From positions 1 through 11,693 of the forward strand of contig DATKQI010000055.1 in NCBI GenBank assembly GCA_035532755.1: a stretch of 11,693 nt of DNA. The letters are read 5' to 3'. The notes below the pieces were generated by a model. It was not told the DNA's origin, searched no databases, and saw nothing but the letters and a program-made list of their open reading frames with translations. Source of the stretch: DATKQI01 sp035532755 (GTDB taxonomy: Bacteria; Pseudomonadota; Alphaproteobacteria; Acetobacterales; Acetobacteraceae). Position numbers and translations under genes: made by a program. This document shows, piece by piece, positions 1 through 6,670 of the stretch (position 1 is its first letter; the number at the start of each line of letters is the position of its first letter).

Positions 1-170
1 GCCGAGAATCCCTTGAAGTTCGGGTCCGCCTTCTTCGCCTCGGCGGCGTAATGGTTGAGGATCGCCTGTCGCGCGGCGGCGTATTGCGCGGCCGTGGCGG
101 CGAATGCCGGGGCGCCGATCGGCAGCAGCATGGCGAGCAGCACGATGTGCGGGCGGCGAATGAGCGTCAT
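1..170 (-). CDS. SHP/DUF1924-type cytochrome c, N-terminal part only
   Basis: This gene is cut by the left edge, so only about 56 codons are visible, starting at the ATG at 170. Seen: a typical Sec signal peptide (basic start, hydrophobic run to about residue 23, then an AFA|A cleavage site) followed by a charged helix with QYAAARQAILNHYAAEAKKA and then DPNFKGFS. That helix-plus-DP.F.GFS pattern resembles the N-terminus of DUF1924 proteins, the family that I recall includes the Rhodobacter sphaeroides oxygen-binding heme protein SHP. The CxxCH heme site would lie beyond the edge, so heme binding is not shown. Its ATG overlaps the stop of the upstream b561-diheme gene (ATGA), which suggests coupled translation. 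Context strongly supports a periplasmic c cytochrome. The exact subfamily is inferred. Confidence 0.62.
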   Translation of the reverse strand, partial: MTLIRRPHIVLLAMLLPIGAPAFAATAAQYAAARQAILNHYAAEAKKADPNFKGFS

Positions 171-1327
171 GGCATCGCGGTCTGTGGGATGTGGATGTTC
201 TGCGGCGCGAACCGGCCGGTCTTCGCGTCTGCATGGCAGGCGGAGCAGGCGGCGCGGCTGCGCACCGCCTTGGCACGGAACACCGCGACCGCGATGTGCC
301 GGTGCATCCGCCGCCAGCCCGCGGTCGCGGTGATGCGCAGCGGATCGGCCGGGTTCGCCGCACGCAGCAGATGCGCCGGCAGGCTGTCCCAGTGGCCGGC
401 GGAATTGGCTGTGAGATAAGCGGTGATGCGCGCCGTCGCCCGTCGCCCGAGGCTCGCGTCCTCGCCGAAATGATGGGTCAGGTTGGTCATGATCCCACGC
501 CACGTGGCAGCCGAAGCGAGGCTCGGCGGATAGGCCATATGGCAGGAGTCGCAGTTGTTCACATAGTGCCGGTCGAGCCGCGCCGGCGGCATGCCGCGCG
601 CCGGCAGCGCCGAGAGCGCGGCCACCATCGCCCCGCCCAGCAGCCCGCCCGCCGCCAATGCCGCCGCCGCGAGCATCGGGCGCGGCCGCGCCGGAGCCGC
701 CCGGTGCGCGGCGGGCAGCGCCGGCTTGTCCCCGGTCACCATGGCCCGCACCAGATTCTCGCCGCTCCGCCGGCTTTCGAAGGCAACCCCGCCCAGATGC
801 AGCGCGATCATCGCGAGCAGCAGGATTGTGAGCCCGCCATGCACCAGCAGCACGCCGCGCCCGGCGGCATAGCTCATGAACGCCGCCAGCGGCCCTTGTT
901 TCAGCACCCCGCCGAGGGCCCCGGCGCCGGTGAAGACAAGGGCGGCGAGCACCAGCAGCAGCGCGAACACCATCAGCGCGCCGAGCGGATTGTGCCCGAG
1001 ATGCCGATCCCCCCGCCCGGCGGCAAGCGCCCGCAGGTGGGCGCCGAGCGCGCGCGGCGGGTGGGCGAAGCTCGCGAACCGCGCATAGGTCGGCCCGCAC
1101 AGCCCCCAGACCAGCCGGAACAGAACCAGCAGCGCGACCGCGATGCCGAGCAGCAGATGCGTCTGCAACGCGAGCCGCTTCATGAAAAAGCCGGTGTAGG
1201 CGGCGCCCAGCACGCTGCCCGCCAGCAGCCAGTGGAAGCCGCGCACCGCGGCATCCCATACCCGCACGGAGCCGGCACGGCCGGTCCGCCACGGGATCAG
1301 ATGCGGCGCGACATTCCCATCGTTCAT
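167..1327 (-). CDS. Cytochrome b561 fused to diheme cytochrome c (DHC) domain
   Basis: A 386-residue membrane electron-transfer protein. Residues 25-200 form a four-helix cytochrome b561 domain with candidate heme b histidines at H32 (FHWLL), H57, H163 (VHGG) and H177 (LHLGG). A further hydrophobic helix at about 217-240 leads to a C-terminal domain with two c-type heme sites, CDSCH (259-263) and CSACH (361-365). This matches the diheme cytochrome c (DHC) family. Known context: in Rhodobacter sphaeroides, separate cytochrome b, DHC and SHP genes sit together; here the first two are one polypeptide and the SHP-like gene follows with a 4-base overlap. Inferred role: quinol oxidation by the b domain and transfer through the periplasmic hemes to the SHP-like protein. 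The ATG at 1327 has no clear Shine-Dalgarno sequence and lies at the edge of a 10-bp inverted repeat. A GTG at codon 21 is a possible alternative start. Confidence 0.88.
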   Translation of the reverse strand: MNDGNVAPHLIPWRTGRAGSVRVWDAAVRGFHWLLAGSVLGAAYTGFFMKRLALQTHLLLGIAVALLVLFRLVWGLCGPTYARFASFAHPPRALGAHLRALAAGRGDRHLGHNPLGALMVFALLLVLAALVFTGAGALGGVLKQGPLAAFMSYAAGRGVLLVHGGLTILLLAMIALHLGGVAFESRRSGENLVRAMVTGDKPALPAAHRAAPARPRPMLAAAALAAGGLLGGAMVAALSALPARGMPPARLDRHYVNNCDSCHMAYPPSLASAATWRGIMTNLTHHFGEDASLGRRATARITAYLTANSAGHWDSLPAHLLRAANPADPLRITATAGWRRMHRHIAVAVFRAKAVRSRAACSACHADAKTGRFAPQNIHIPQTAMP

Positions 1328-1358
1328 GCCGTCAGGCTACAGGCGCAACCTGACGGCA
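1327..1358 (-). other. 10-bp inverted repeat between thiC and the b561-diheme gene
   Basis: Arms 1327-1336 and 1349-1358 are perfect reverse complements (TGCCGTCAGG / CCTGACGGCA on the minus strand) with a 12-base loop. The hairpin begins about 20 bases after the thiC stop, and its distal arm ends on the first base of the next ATG. No U-run follows, so it is not a textbook terminator. It could limit read-through from thiC or mask the start of the next gene. Confidence 0.55.
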
Positions 1359-1377
1359 AGATTACGGGTGGCGCGAG

Positions 1378-3195
1378 CTACTCCGCCGCCTCGGGCACGT
1401 AGAGCGCCCCGCCCTTCTCGCGGAATTCCTCGCTTTTCGCGGCGAGCCCCGCCATCCGCTCGGCATCCGCCCGGATGTCCTGGGTGATCTTCATCGAGCA
1501 GAACTTCGGCCCGCACATGGAGCAGAAATGCGCGACCTTGTGCGCCTCCTTCGGCAGCGTCTCGTCGTGGAAGCTCTGCGCCGTGTCCGGGTCGAGCGAG
1601 AGGTTGAACTGGTCCTGCCAGCGGAAATCGAACCGCGCGCGGGAAACCGCGTCATCGCGCAGCTTCGCGCCCGGGTGGCCCTTCGCCAGATCGGCCGCGT
1701 GGGCGGCGATGCGGTAGGTGATCACGCCGGTCTTCACATCGTCCCGGTTCGGCAGGCCGAGATGCTCCTTCGGGGTGACGTAGCAGAGCATGGCCGTGCC
1801 GAACCAGCCGATCATCGCCGCGCCGATCGCCGAGGTGATGTGGTCGTAGCCGGGCGCGATGTCGGTCGTCAGCGGCCCGAGCGTGTAGAACGGCGCCTCC
1901 CCGCACACTGCGAGCTGCTTGTCCATGTTCTCCTTGATCTTGTGCATCGGCACGTGGCCGGGGCCTTCGATCATCACCTGGCAGCCCTTGTCCCAGGCGA
2001 TCTTCGTCAGCTCGCCCAGCGTGTCCAGCTCGGCGAACTGCGCGGCGTCGTTCGCATCGGCGTTGGAGCCCGGGCGCAGCCCATCGCCCAGCGAGAAGCT
2101 CACGTCGTACTTGCGCATGATGTCGCAGATCTCGCCGAACCGCTCGTAGAGGAAGCTCTCCTTGTGGTGGGCGAGGCACCACCGCGCCATGATCGACCCG
2201 CCGCGGGAGACGATCCCGGTGACGCGCTTGGCCGTCAGCGGCACGTAGGACAGCCGCACCCCGGCATGGATGGTGAAATAGTCCACCCCCTGCTCGGCCT
2301 GCTCGATCAGCGTGTCCTTGAACACCTCCCAGTCGAGCTTGTCCGGGTCGCCGCCCACCTTCTCCAGCGCCTGGTAGATCGGCACGGTGCCGATCGGGAC
2401 CGGGGAGTTGCGGAGGATCCAGCCGCGAATGTTGTGGATGTTGCGCCCGGTGGACAGGTCCATCACCGTGTCGCCGCCCCAGCGGATCGCCCAGACCATC
2501 TTCTCCACCTCCTCGGCAGCCCCCGAGGTGACGGCGGAATTGCCGATGTTGGCGTTCACCTTCACCAGGAAGTTGCGGCCGATGATGGTCGGCTCCAGCT
2601 CCGGATGGTTGATGTTGGCCGGGATGATGGCCCGGCCGAGTGCGACCTCGCGGCGGACGAACTCGGGGGTGACGAATTCCGGGATGGCGGCGCCGAAATC
2701 CTCCCCATCCGCCCGCCGTGCCGCCGCACCTTCCACCGCCTCCGCCCGCCCGAGATTCTCCCGATGGGCAACATAGATCATCTCCTCCGTGATGATCCCG
2801 GCGCGGGCGAACTCGAACTGGGTGACGGGCCTGCCCGGGTTGCCGGCCAGCACGTGCAGATCGGCCGGGCAGGGCGGCACCAGCTTGTCGGCCCCCACAT
2901 GGCCGTTGTCCGCATCCTGCACCGGGCGCGGCGGAATGGCCGTGAAGCCTCGCGCCGCCAGCCACGGCGCGCGCAGTGGCGGCAGGCCGGCCGCAAGGTC
3001 GATCGTGGCGGACGGATCGGTATACGGGCCGGAGGTGTCGTACACCCGGAACGGCGGCTCGTTCGCGGAAGGGTCCAGCGCGACCTCCCGGAACGGCACG
3101 CGGATGTCGAGCCGGCCTTCGGGGCTTGTGTGGATCTTATGGCCACCCGCGATGGGGCCGGTGGTCACGGCGCTCGGCTTCTGCTGGACGGTCAT
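1378..3195 (-). CDS. thiC: Phosphomethylpyrimidine synthase ThiC
   Basis: Radical-SAM enzyme converting aminoimidazole ribotide to HMP phosphate, the pyrimidine half of thiamine, in the cytoplasm. From the ATG at 3195 it has 605 residues, a normal ThiC length. Seen: NANIGNS at 214-220, EGPGHVPMH at 410-418, the TTDIAPGYDHITSAIG stretch at about 443-458, and the C-terminal 4Fe-4S motif C558-x2-C561-x4-C566. The frame stays open upstream to a GTG at 3255, but that codon falls inside the riboswitch. The ATG at 3195 has a good Shine-Dalgarno (AAGGGAAG) five to seven bases upstream, so it is chosen here. A TPP riboswitch precedes it. No other thiamine gene is visible; the next gene downstream is a cytochrome. 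Identification is secure. Confidence 0.98.
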   Translation of the reverse strand: MTVQQKPSAVTTGPIAGGHKIHTSPEGRLDIRVPFREVALDPSANEPPFRVYDTSGPYTDPSATIDLAAGLPPLRAPWLAARGFTAIPPRPVQDADNGHVGADKLVPPCPADLHVLAGNPGRPVTQFEFARAGIITEEMIYVAHRENLGRAEAVEGAAARRADGEDFGAAIPEFVTPEFVRREVALGRAIIPANINHPELEPTIIGRNFLVKVNANIGNSAVTSGAAEEVEKMVWAIRWGGDTVMDLSTGRNIHNIRGWILRNSPVPIGTVPIYQALEKVGGDPDKLDWEVFKDTLIEQAEQGVDYFTIHAGVRLSYVPLTAKRVTGIVSRGGSIMARWCLAHHKESFLYERFGEICDIMRKYDVSFSLGDGLRPGSNADANDAAQFAELDTLGELTKIAWDKGCQVMIEGPGHVPMHKIKENMDKQLAVCGEAPFYTLGPLTTDIAPGYDHITSAIGAAMIGWFGTAMLCYVTPKEHLGLPNRDDVKTGVITYRIAAHAADLAKGHPGAKLRDDAVSRARFDFRWQDQFNLSLDPDTAQSFHDETLPKEAHKVAHFCSMCGPKFCSMKITQDIRADAERMAGLAAKSEEFREKGGALYVPEAAE

Positions 3196-3200
3196 GGACT

Positions 3201-3231
3201 CGCTTCCCTTCAGTGCTGCCGGCGGGAAACG
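3201..3231 (-). promoter_or_regulatory. Possible Shine-Dalgarno-sequestering hairpin in the thiC leader
   Basis: On the transcript, CGUUUCCC (3231-3224) can pair over all eight positions, with one G-U, with GGGAAGCG (3208-3201), which contains the thiC ribosome-binding site; the loop is 15 bases. This lies between the TPP aptamer and the ATG and has no U-run. It fits translational rather than transcriptional control, which is common for TPP riboswitches in proteobacteria. The pairing is seen by eye and not folded computationally. Confidence 0.45.
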
Positions 3232-3251
3232 GGCATCCTGCGATCGAAGTT

Positions 3252-3350
3252 GCACCCGTCCCTACGCCGGCATGATCCGGATCAGGTTCATCAGGGTTCC
3301 CGCGCATTGCCAGCGGTGTCTCAGCCCCATGTCGGGGCACCCCTCGGTGC
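3252..3350 (-). promoter_or_regulatory. TPP riboswitch (THI element) of thiC
   Basis: The minus strand carries the conserved THI-box blocks in order: GAGGGGTGCCCC near 3345-3334, GGCTGAGA at about 3326-3319, then a variable stem, then GAACCTGATCCGGATCATGCC-type sequence over 3289-3269 and GGCGTAGGGA ending near 3258. The flanks GCACC (3350-3346) and GGTGC (3256-3252) can close helix P1. It lies about 57 bases upstream of the thiC ATG. Binding of thiamine pyrophosphate is expected to lower ThiC synthesis. The match is unmistakable by conserved sequence. Confidence 0.96.
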
Positions 3351-3355
3351 GGTCA

Positions 3356-3384
3356 GGCTCGCGCCGAATGCGGCACGCTGTCAA
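3356..3384 (-). promoter_or_regulatory. Candidate promoter of thiC
   Basis: A perfect TTGACA -35 box reads on the minus strand at 3384-3379. A 17-base spacer would place the -10 at 3361-3356 (CGAGCC), which is a poor match. The predicted start would fall at the 5' edge of the riboswitch, and that position is the main support. It lies in the short gap after the HIT gene. Confidence 0.4.
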
Positions 3385-3419
3385 CTGCTTCATGCAGCGG
3401 CATGGGAGAGGGCTGCGCC

Positions 3420-3800
3420 CTACGCGGGCCTGACCAGCATGTGCCCCAGCGGCCGGCCACCGAAGATGTGCACGTGGAAATGCGCCACCTCCTGCCCGGA
3501 ATCCGCGCCCATGTTGGCGAGCAGCCGGTAGCCCGGCGCCTCCAGCCCGAGCATTTTCGCCACCTTGTTCACCGTGCGGAAGAAACCGGCAACCTCCTCC
3601 GCGGGGGCCTCGGCGAAGTCGGCGAAGGAGACGTAGGGGCCTTTCGGGATCACCAGCACATGCACCGGCGCCTGGGGGGCGATGTCGTGGAAGGCGAGCG
3701 CGAAATCATCCTCGAACACGCGCTTGCACGGGATTTCGCCGCGCAGGATGCGGGCGAAGATGTTCTGATCGTCATAGGGCGGCAGGCCGCTGACCGGCAT
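3420..3800 (-). CDS. HIT-family (histidine triad) nucleotide-binding protein
   Basis: A 126-residue protein of typical HinT/HIT length. The HIT signature HFHVHIF is at 107-113, giving H107, H109 and H111, with H109 expected to be the nucleophile. The N-terminal IFARILRGEIPCKRVFEDD and the later HVLVIPKGPYVSF segments also match the family. Such proteins hydrolyse adenosine phosphoramidates or related nucleotide conjugates. The ATG at 3800 has a GGGAG Shine-Dalgarno six bases upstream. It lies 90 bases downstream of hisE on the same strand, with a weak hairpin between, so it may be the last his-operon gene or a separate unit. The physiological substrate cannot be told from sequence. Confidence 0.93.
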   Translation of the reverse strand: MPVSGLPPYDDQNIFARILRGEIPCKRVFEDDFALAFHDIAPQAPVHVLVIPKGPYVSFADFAEAPAEEVAGFFRTVNKVAKMLGLEAPGYRLLANMGADSGQEVAHFHVHIFGGRPLGHMLVRPA

Positions 3801-3844
3801 GGGAGTCTCCCGATGGCGCGCCGGGTTGGCCGGCGGCGGCGCGC

Positions 3845-3889
3845 AAAACCAAGACCTGATACCATGGGTCGCGATCAGCGAGCCTTGGT
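3845..3889 (-). terminator. Weak terminator-like stem-loop after hisE
   Basis: Reading leftward from just after the hisE stop, ACCAAG (3889-3884) pairs with CTTGGT (3853-3848). Inside it, CTGAT (3878-3874) pairs with ATCAG (3860-3856), with small asymmetric internal loops and a 13-base apical loop. The outer stem runs into UUUU (3848-3845). The stem is imperfect, so termination would be partial at best. Confidence 0.35.
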
Positions 3890-3890
3890 G

Positions 3891-4439
3891 TCAGGGGATT
3901 TTCGTCGTCCTGAGCCGCGTGGCAAGGCGCAGCAGCTTCGGCCGCGCGGCCTTCTCGGCGATGCCGCTGATCCCTTCCCGCCGGTGCAGCTCCTCCCAGA
4001 CCTCCTCCGGCCGGATGCCGGCGTCCACCCACAGCACCAGCAGGTGGTAGAGCACATCCGCGCTTTCCGCGATCAGGGGGCCGCGGTTGCCGGCCACCGC
4101 CTCGATCAGGCATTCCACCGCTTCCTCGCCGAATTTCTGGGCGACCTTCGCGGTGCCGCGCGCCAGCAGCCGGGCGGAATGGCTGATTGCCGGATCGGCG
4201 TCCTTGCGGCCCAGCACGGTTCCCCACAGCCGGTCCAGCACGGCGGCGGAGACGGCATCGGGCACCGGCGGCGGGATGTAGGATGCCGCTACCGCCAGCA
4301 TCGGCGCCTTCTTGCCGACGCCCTTCTTGGCGGCGCCCGCCTTCTTGCCGACCTTGCCGGGCGGGACAGCCCCGCCCTTCTTCACCGCACGCTTCGCCAC
4401 ACCCTTCTTGCCCGTCTTCTTCGCCGTCGATTTCGCCAT
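3891..4439 (-). CDS. hisE: Phosphoribosyl-ATP pyrophosphatase HisE with lysine-rich N-terminal tail
   Basis: Removes pyrophosphate from phosphoribosyl-ATP, the second step of histidine synthesis. The catalytic MazG-like domain spans about 62-160, with the metal-binding pattern E105-E106-xx-E109 in FGEEAVECLIEA and E125-xx-D128 in ESADVLYHLL. The protein has 182 residues, whereas HisE is usually about 100-110. The excess is mainly an N-terminal tail (1-46) with 15 lysines and many alanines and glycines, plus a short basic C-terminal extension (about 163-182). The ATG at 4439 lies 12 bases after the hisF stop with a GAGGGGG ribosome-binding site, so the tail appears to be translated. A start at M47 would remove it but lacks an equally good site. 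Enzyme identity is secure; the tail's role is unknown. Confidence 0.93.
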   Translation of the reverse strand: MAKSTAKKTGKKGVAKRAVKKGGAVPPGKVGKKAGAAKKGVGKKAPMLAVAASYIPPPVPDAVSAAVLDRLWGTVLGRKDADPAISHSARLLARGTAKVAQKFGEEAVECLIEAVAGNRGPLIAESADVLYHLLVLWVDAGIRPEEVWEELHRREGISGIAEKAARPKLLRLATRLRTTKIP

Positions 4440-4451
4440 GGCGCCGCCCCC

Positions 4452-5222
4452 TCACGCCGCCGCGCGCGGCAGCCGCACCGGCAGGCCGGCGGCGTGCAGC
4501 GCGGCCTTCACCTGCGGAATGGTGAAGGTGCCGAAATGGAACACGCTCGCGGCCAGCAGGCCGGTCGCGCCGGCTTCGGCGCCTTCCACGAAATGCTCCA
4601 GGCCGCCCACCCCGCCGGAGGCGATCACCGGCACCCGCACCGCCCCGCACACGGCGCGCAGCAGATCAAGATCGAACCCCTGGCCGGTACCGTCCCGGTC
4701 CATGCTCGTCAGCAGGATCTCGCCCGCGCCCAGGCCGGCCACCCGCCGGCACCATTCCACCGCGTCGATCCCGGTGCCGTGCCGCCCGCCATGGGTGAAC
4801 ACCTCCCATCGCCCCGGCGCGGCCGCGCGGGCATCGACGGCGACGACCACGCATTGGCTGCCGAACTTCTCCGCCGCCTCCGCCACCAGTTCGGGGCGGG
4901 CCACGGCGGCGGAGTTCATGCTGCACTTGTCCGCCCCGGCCAGCAGCAGCCGGCGCATGTCCGCCACTGAACGGATGCCGCCGCCGACCGTGAGCGGGAG
5001 GAACACGCGCGCGGCGGTGCGGGAAACCACATCGAGGATGGTGTCCCGGTTCTCGTGGCTCGCGGTGATGTCGAGGAATGTCAGTTCGTCGGCCCCGGCG
5101 GCGTCATACACCGCGGCCTGCTCCACCGGATCGCCGGCATCGCGCAGGGCGACGAAATTCACGCCCTTGACCACGCGGCCGTCCTTCACGTCCAGACACG
5201 GGATCACACGCAGCTTCAGCAT
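4452..5222 (-). CDS. hisF: Imidazole glycerol phosphate synthase, cyclase subunit HisF
   Basis: Forms IGP and AICAR from PRFAR and the ammonia delivered by HisH. It has 256 residues, the normal size, as a TIM barrel. Seen: CLDVKDGRVVKG at 9-20 with catalytic D11, TVGGGIRS at about 78-85, VVVAVDAR ending with the second catalytic residue D130, TSMDRDGTGQG in the second half, and the phosphate-binding IASGGVGG. The frame is open upstream to 5396, but homology begins exactly at the ATG at 5222 (MLKLRVIPCLD), so the longer start is rejected. It lies 124 bases after hisA, the largest gap in the hisB-to-hisE run, and 12 bases before hisE. Confidence 0.98.
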   Translation of the reverse strand: MLKLRVIPCLDVKDGRVVKGVNFVALRDAGDPVEQAAVYDAAGADELTFLDITASHENRDTILDVVSRTAARVFLPLTVGGGIRSVADMRRLLLAGADKCSMNSAAVARPELVAEAAEKFGSQCVVVAVDARAAAPGRWEVFTHGGRHGTGIDAVEWCRRVAGLGAGEILLTSMDRDGTGQGFDLDLLRAVCGAVRVPVIASGGVGGLEHFVEGAEAGATGLLAASVFHFGTFTIPQVKAALHAAGLPVRLPRAAA

Positions 5223-5317
5223 GGCACTCTCGGCACCGCCCCCTCCGCACCAGACATTTATTGAATCGTCCTGCCGCGCCGGCGCAAGCATGGAAATCGA
5301 AGGGCGGGTCCGCCCCG

Positions 5318-5342
5318 GCCGACAACAGATGAACCTGTCGGC
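5318..5342 (-). other. Stem-loop just after hisA
   Basis: GCCGACA (minus strand, 5342-5336) pairs with TGTCGGC (5324-5318) across an 11-base loop, beginning a few bases after the hisA stop at 5347. A second GC-rich pairing, GGGCG/CGCCC with a four-base loop, follows at about 5316-5303. Neither has a U-run. The rest of the 124-base hisA-hisF gap holds only a doubtful 13-codon reading frame and no clear promoter. The hairpins may stabilise mRNA ends or attenuate transcription. Confidence 0.45.
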
Positions 5343-5346
5343 GGTT

Positions 5347-6087
5347 TCACCCGTCCAGCAGGCGGATCGCCGCCGCCGGATCGACCCGGCCATCATACAG
5401 CGCCCGGCCGACGATCACGCCCTCGATCCCGCGGACGGTGGCGGCGAGCGCCTTCAGCGCGGCCAGATCGTCCATGCCGCCGACCCCGCCGGAGGCGATC
5501 ACGGGAATGCCGACCGCGCCGGCCAGCGCGGCCGTCTGATCGAGGTTCAGCCCCGACAGCATGCCGTCCCGGCCGATGTCAGTGTAGATGATCGCGCCCA
5601 CCCCAGCATCCTCGAACCGCCGCGCCAGGTCGAGGGCGGCCACTGTGGAGGTTTCCGCCCAGCCTTCGGTGGCGACGAACCCGTCCCGCGCGTCGATGCC
5701 GACGGCGATGCGGCCTGGGAAGGCGGCGCAGGCCTCGCGCACCAGATCGGGCGTCTTCAGCGCGGCACTGCCGAGGATGACCCGCCGCACGCCCGCCTCG
5801 ATCCAGCGCGCGATGCCGGTGATGTCGCGGATGCCGCCTCCGAGCTGCACCGGCAGCCGCACCGCATCCAGGATGGCCGAGACCGCCGCTCCGTTCACCG
5901 GCCGGCCGGCGAAGGCGCCGTTCAGATCGACCACATGGAGCCAGCGGCATCCCGCCTGCTCCCACACCCGCGCTTGGGCGGCCGGATCGTCCGAATAGAT
6001 CGTGGCGGCATCCATCTCCCCGCGCCGCAGCCGCACGCAGGCGCCATCCTTCAGGTCGATGGCGGGATACAGGGTCAGCGCGCTCAT
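5347..6087 (-). CDS. hisA: ProFAR isomerase HisA
   Basis: Isomerises ProFAR to PRFAR, the step before the HisH/HisF reaction. It has 246 residues, standard length, as a TIM barrel homologous to HisF. Seen: YPAIDLKDGACVRL with catalytic D11, VQLGGGIRD at 80-88, VGIDARDG with the second catalytic residue D132, YTDIGRDGM at 168-176, and the phosphate loop IASGGVGG near the C-terminus. The start at 6087 is fixed by homology (MSALTLYPAID) and lies 13 bases after the stop of the acetyltransferase gene. No strong Shine-Dalgarno is visible, which fits coupling to the upstream gene. Confidence 0.98.
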   Translation of the reverse strand: MSALTLYPAIDLKDGACVRLRRGEMDAATIYSDDPAAQARVWEQAGCRWLHVVDLNGAFAGRPVNGAAVSAILDAVRLPVQLGGGIRDITGIARWIEAGVRRVILGSAALKTPDLVREACAAFPGRIAVGIDARDGFVATEGWAETSTVAALDLARRFEDAGVGAIIYTDIGRDGMLSGLNLDQTAALAGAVGIPVIASGGVGGMDDLAALKALAATVRGIEGVIVGRALYDGRVDPAAAIRLLDG

Positions 6088-6100
6088 CGCGGGAAGGCCA

Positions 6101-6670
6101 TCAGATCTTCCGGCCGCCCTTCTGGAGCTTCTTGTAGAAGAACAGCCCGCTCAGCGTCTCTCCGCGCACCCGCGCATAGGCCGGATGCGTGCCCCACTGG
6201 TGGTAGCCGAGCGAACGGTAGAGCGCGATCGCCGCGTGCTGCGTTTCCCGCACGTCCAGGTTCAGCACATGGTAGCCCAGCGCGCGGGCGCGTTCCTCGA
6301 TCCGCTGGGTGACCATCCGCCCGATGCCGACGCCCCGGGCGTAGGGGGCGGTGAAGCTGTGCATCAGCGAGGCCGCGAAGGCCTGCGCCTCGTTGTTGCG
6401 CGGCGGGCGGACAAGCTGGGCGCAGGCGACGATGACGCCATCCAGCCGGCCCACGAACAGCTCCCGCTCGGGCACCAGCAGCACGCCGCGGAAGTAGCTT
6501 TCCAGCGACTGCCGCCCCGGCGGGTTCACCCAGCCGAAGCCGCCGCCATCGATGATCGCGGCGGAAGTGGCCTCGCACAGCGCGTGCAGGTCCTCGTCGG
6601 TGAAGCTGTCGAGCCTGTCCACCGCCAGCGCGTGGGCCGGGGCGGTCGGCACGGCGCCATCTCCGGTCAT
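6101..6670 (-). CDS. GNAT-family N-acetyltransferase within the his operon
   Basis: A 189-residue protein with the GNAT fold. The acetyl-CoA-binding motif A is RGVGIGRMVTQRIEERA (112-128, matching the R/QxxGxG/A pattern), followed by LNLDVRETQHAAIALYRSLGY (137-157), a typical motif B region. Expected to transfer an acetyl group from acetyl-CoA to an amine or protein; the substrate is not recognisable. Its ATG at 6670 overlaps the hisH stop as ATGA, and it ends 13 bases before hisA, so it must be translated with the his genes. The frame is open much further upstream, across hisH, but that part is a shadow of hisH. Family call is firm; function and any link to histidine metabolism are unknown. 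Confidence 0.9.
   Translation of the reverse strand: MTGDGAVPTAPAHALAVDRLDSFTDEDLHALCEATSAAIIDGGGFGWVNPPGRQSLESYFRGVLLVPERELFVGRLDGVIVACAQLVRPPRNNEAQAFAASLMHSFTAPYARGVGIGRMVTQRIEERARALGYHVLNLDVRETQHAAIALYRSLGYHQWGTHPAYARVRGETLSGLFFYKKLQKGGRKI

Noticed and set aside
3196..3255. Upstream GTG extension of thiC by 20 codons
   Set aside because: The GTG lies in the 3' arm of riboswitch helix P1 and the extra residues have no family match; the ATG at 3195 has a proper Shine-Dalgarno.
1528..3531. A 667-codon open frame on the plus strand opposite thiC
   Set aside because: It is antisense to thiC and its riboswitch, its product is arginine/histidine-rich with no recognisable domain, and such frames are expected in GC-rich DNA.
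5223..5396. Upstream extension of hisF (58 codons)
   Set aside because: It would overlap the end of hisA, and HisF homology starts exactly at the ATG at 5222.
3402..6312. Long plus-strand open frames opposite HIT, hisE, hisF and hisA
   Set aside because: Low-complexity Arg/Pro/Ala/His-rich translations mirroring well-supported minus-strand genes; no motif or ribosome-binding site supports them.
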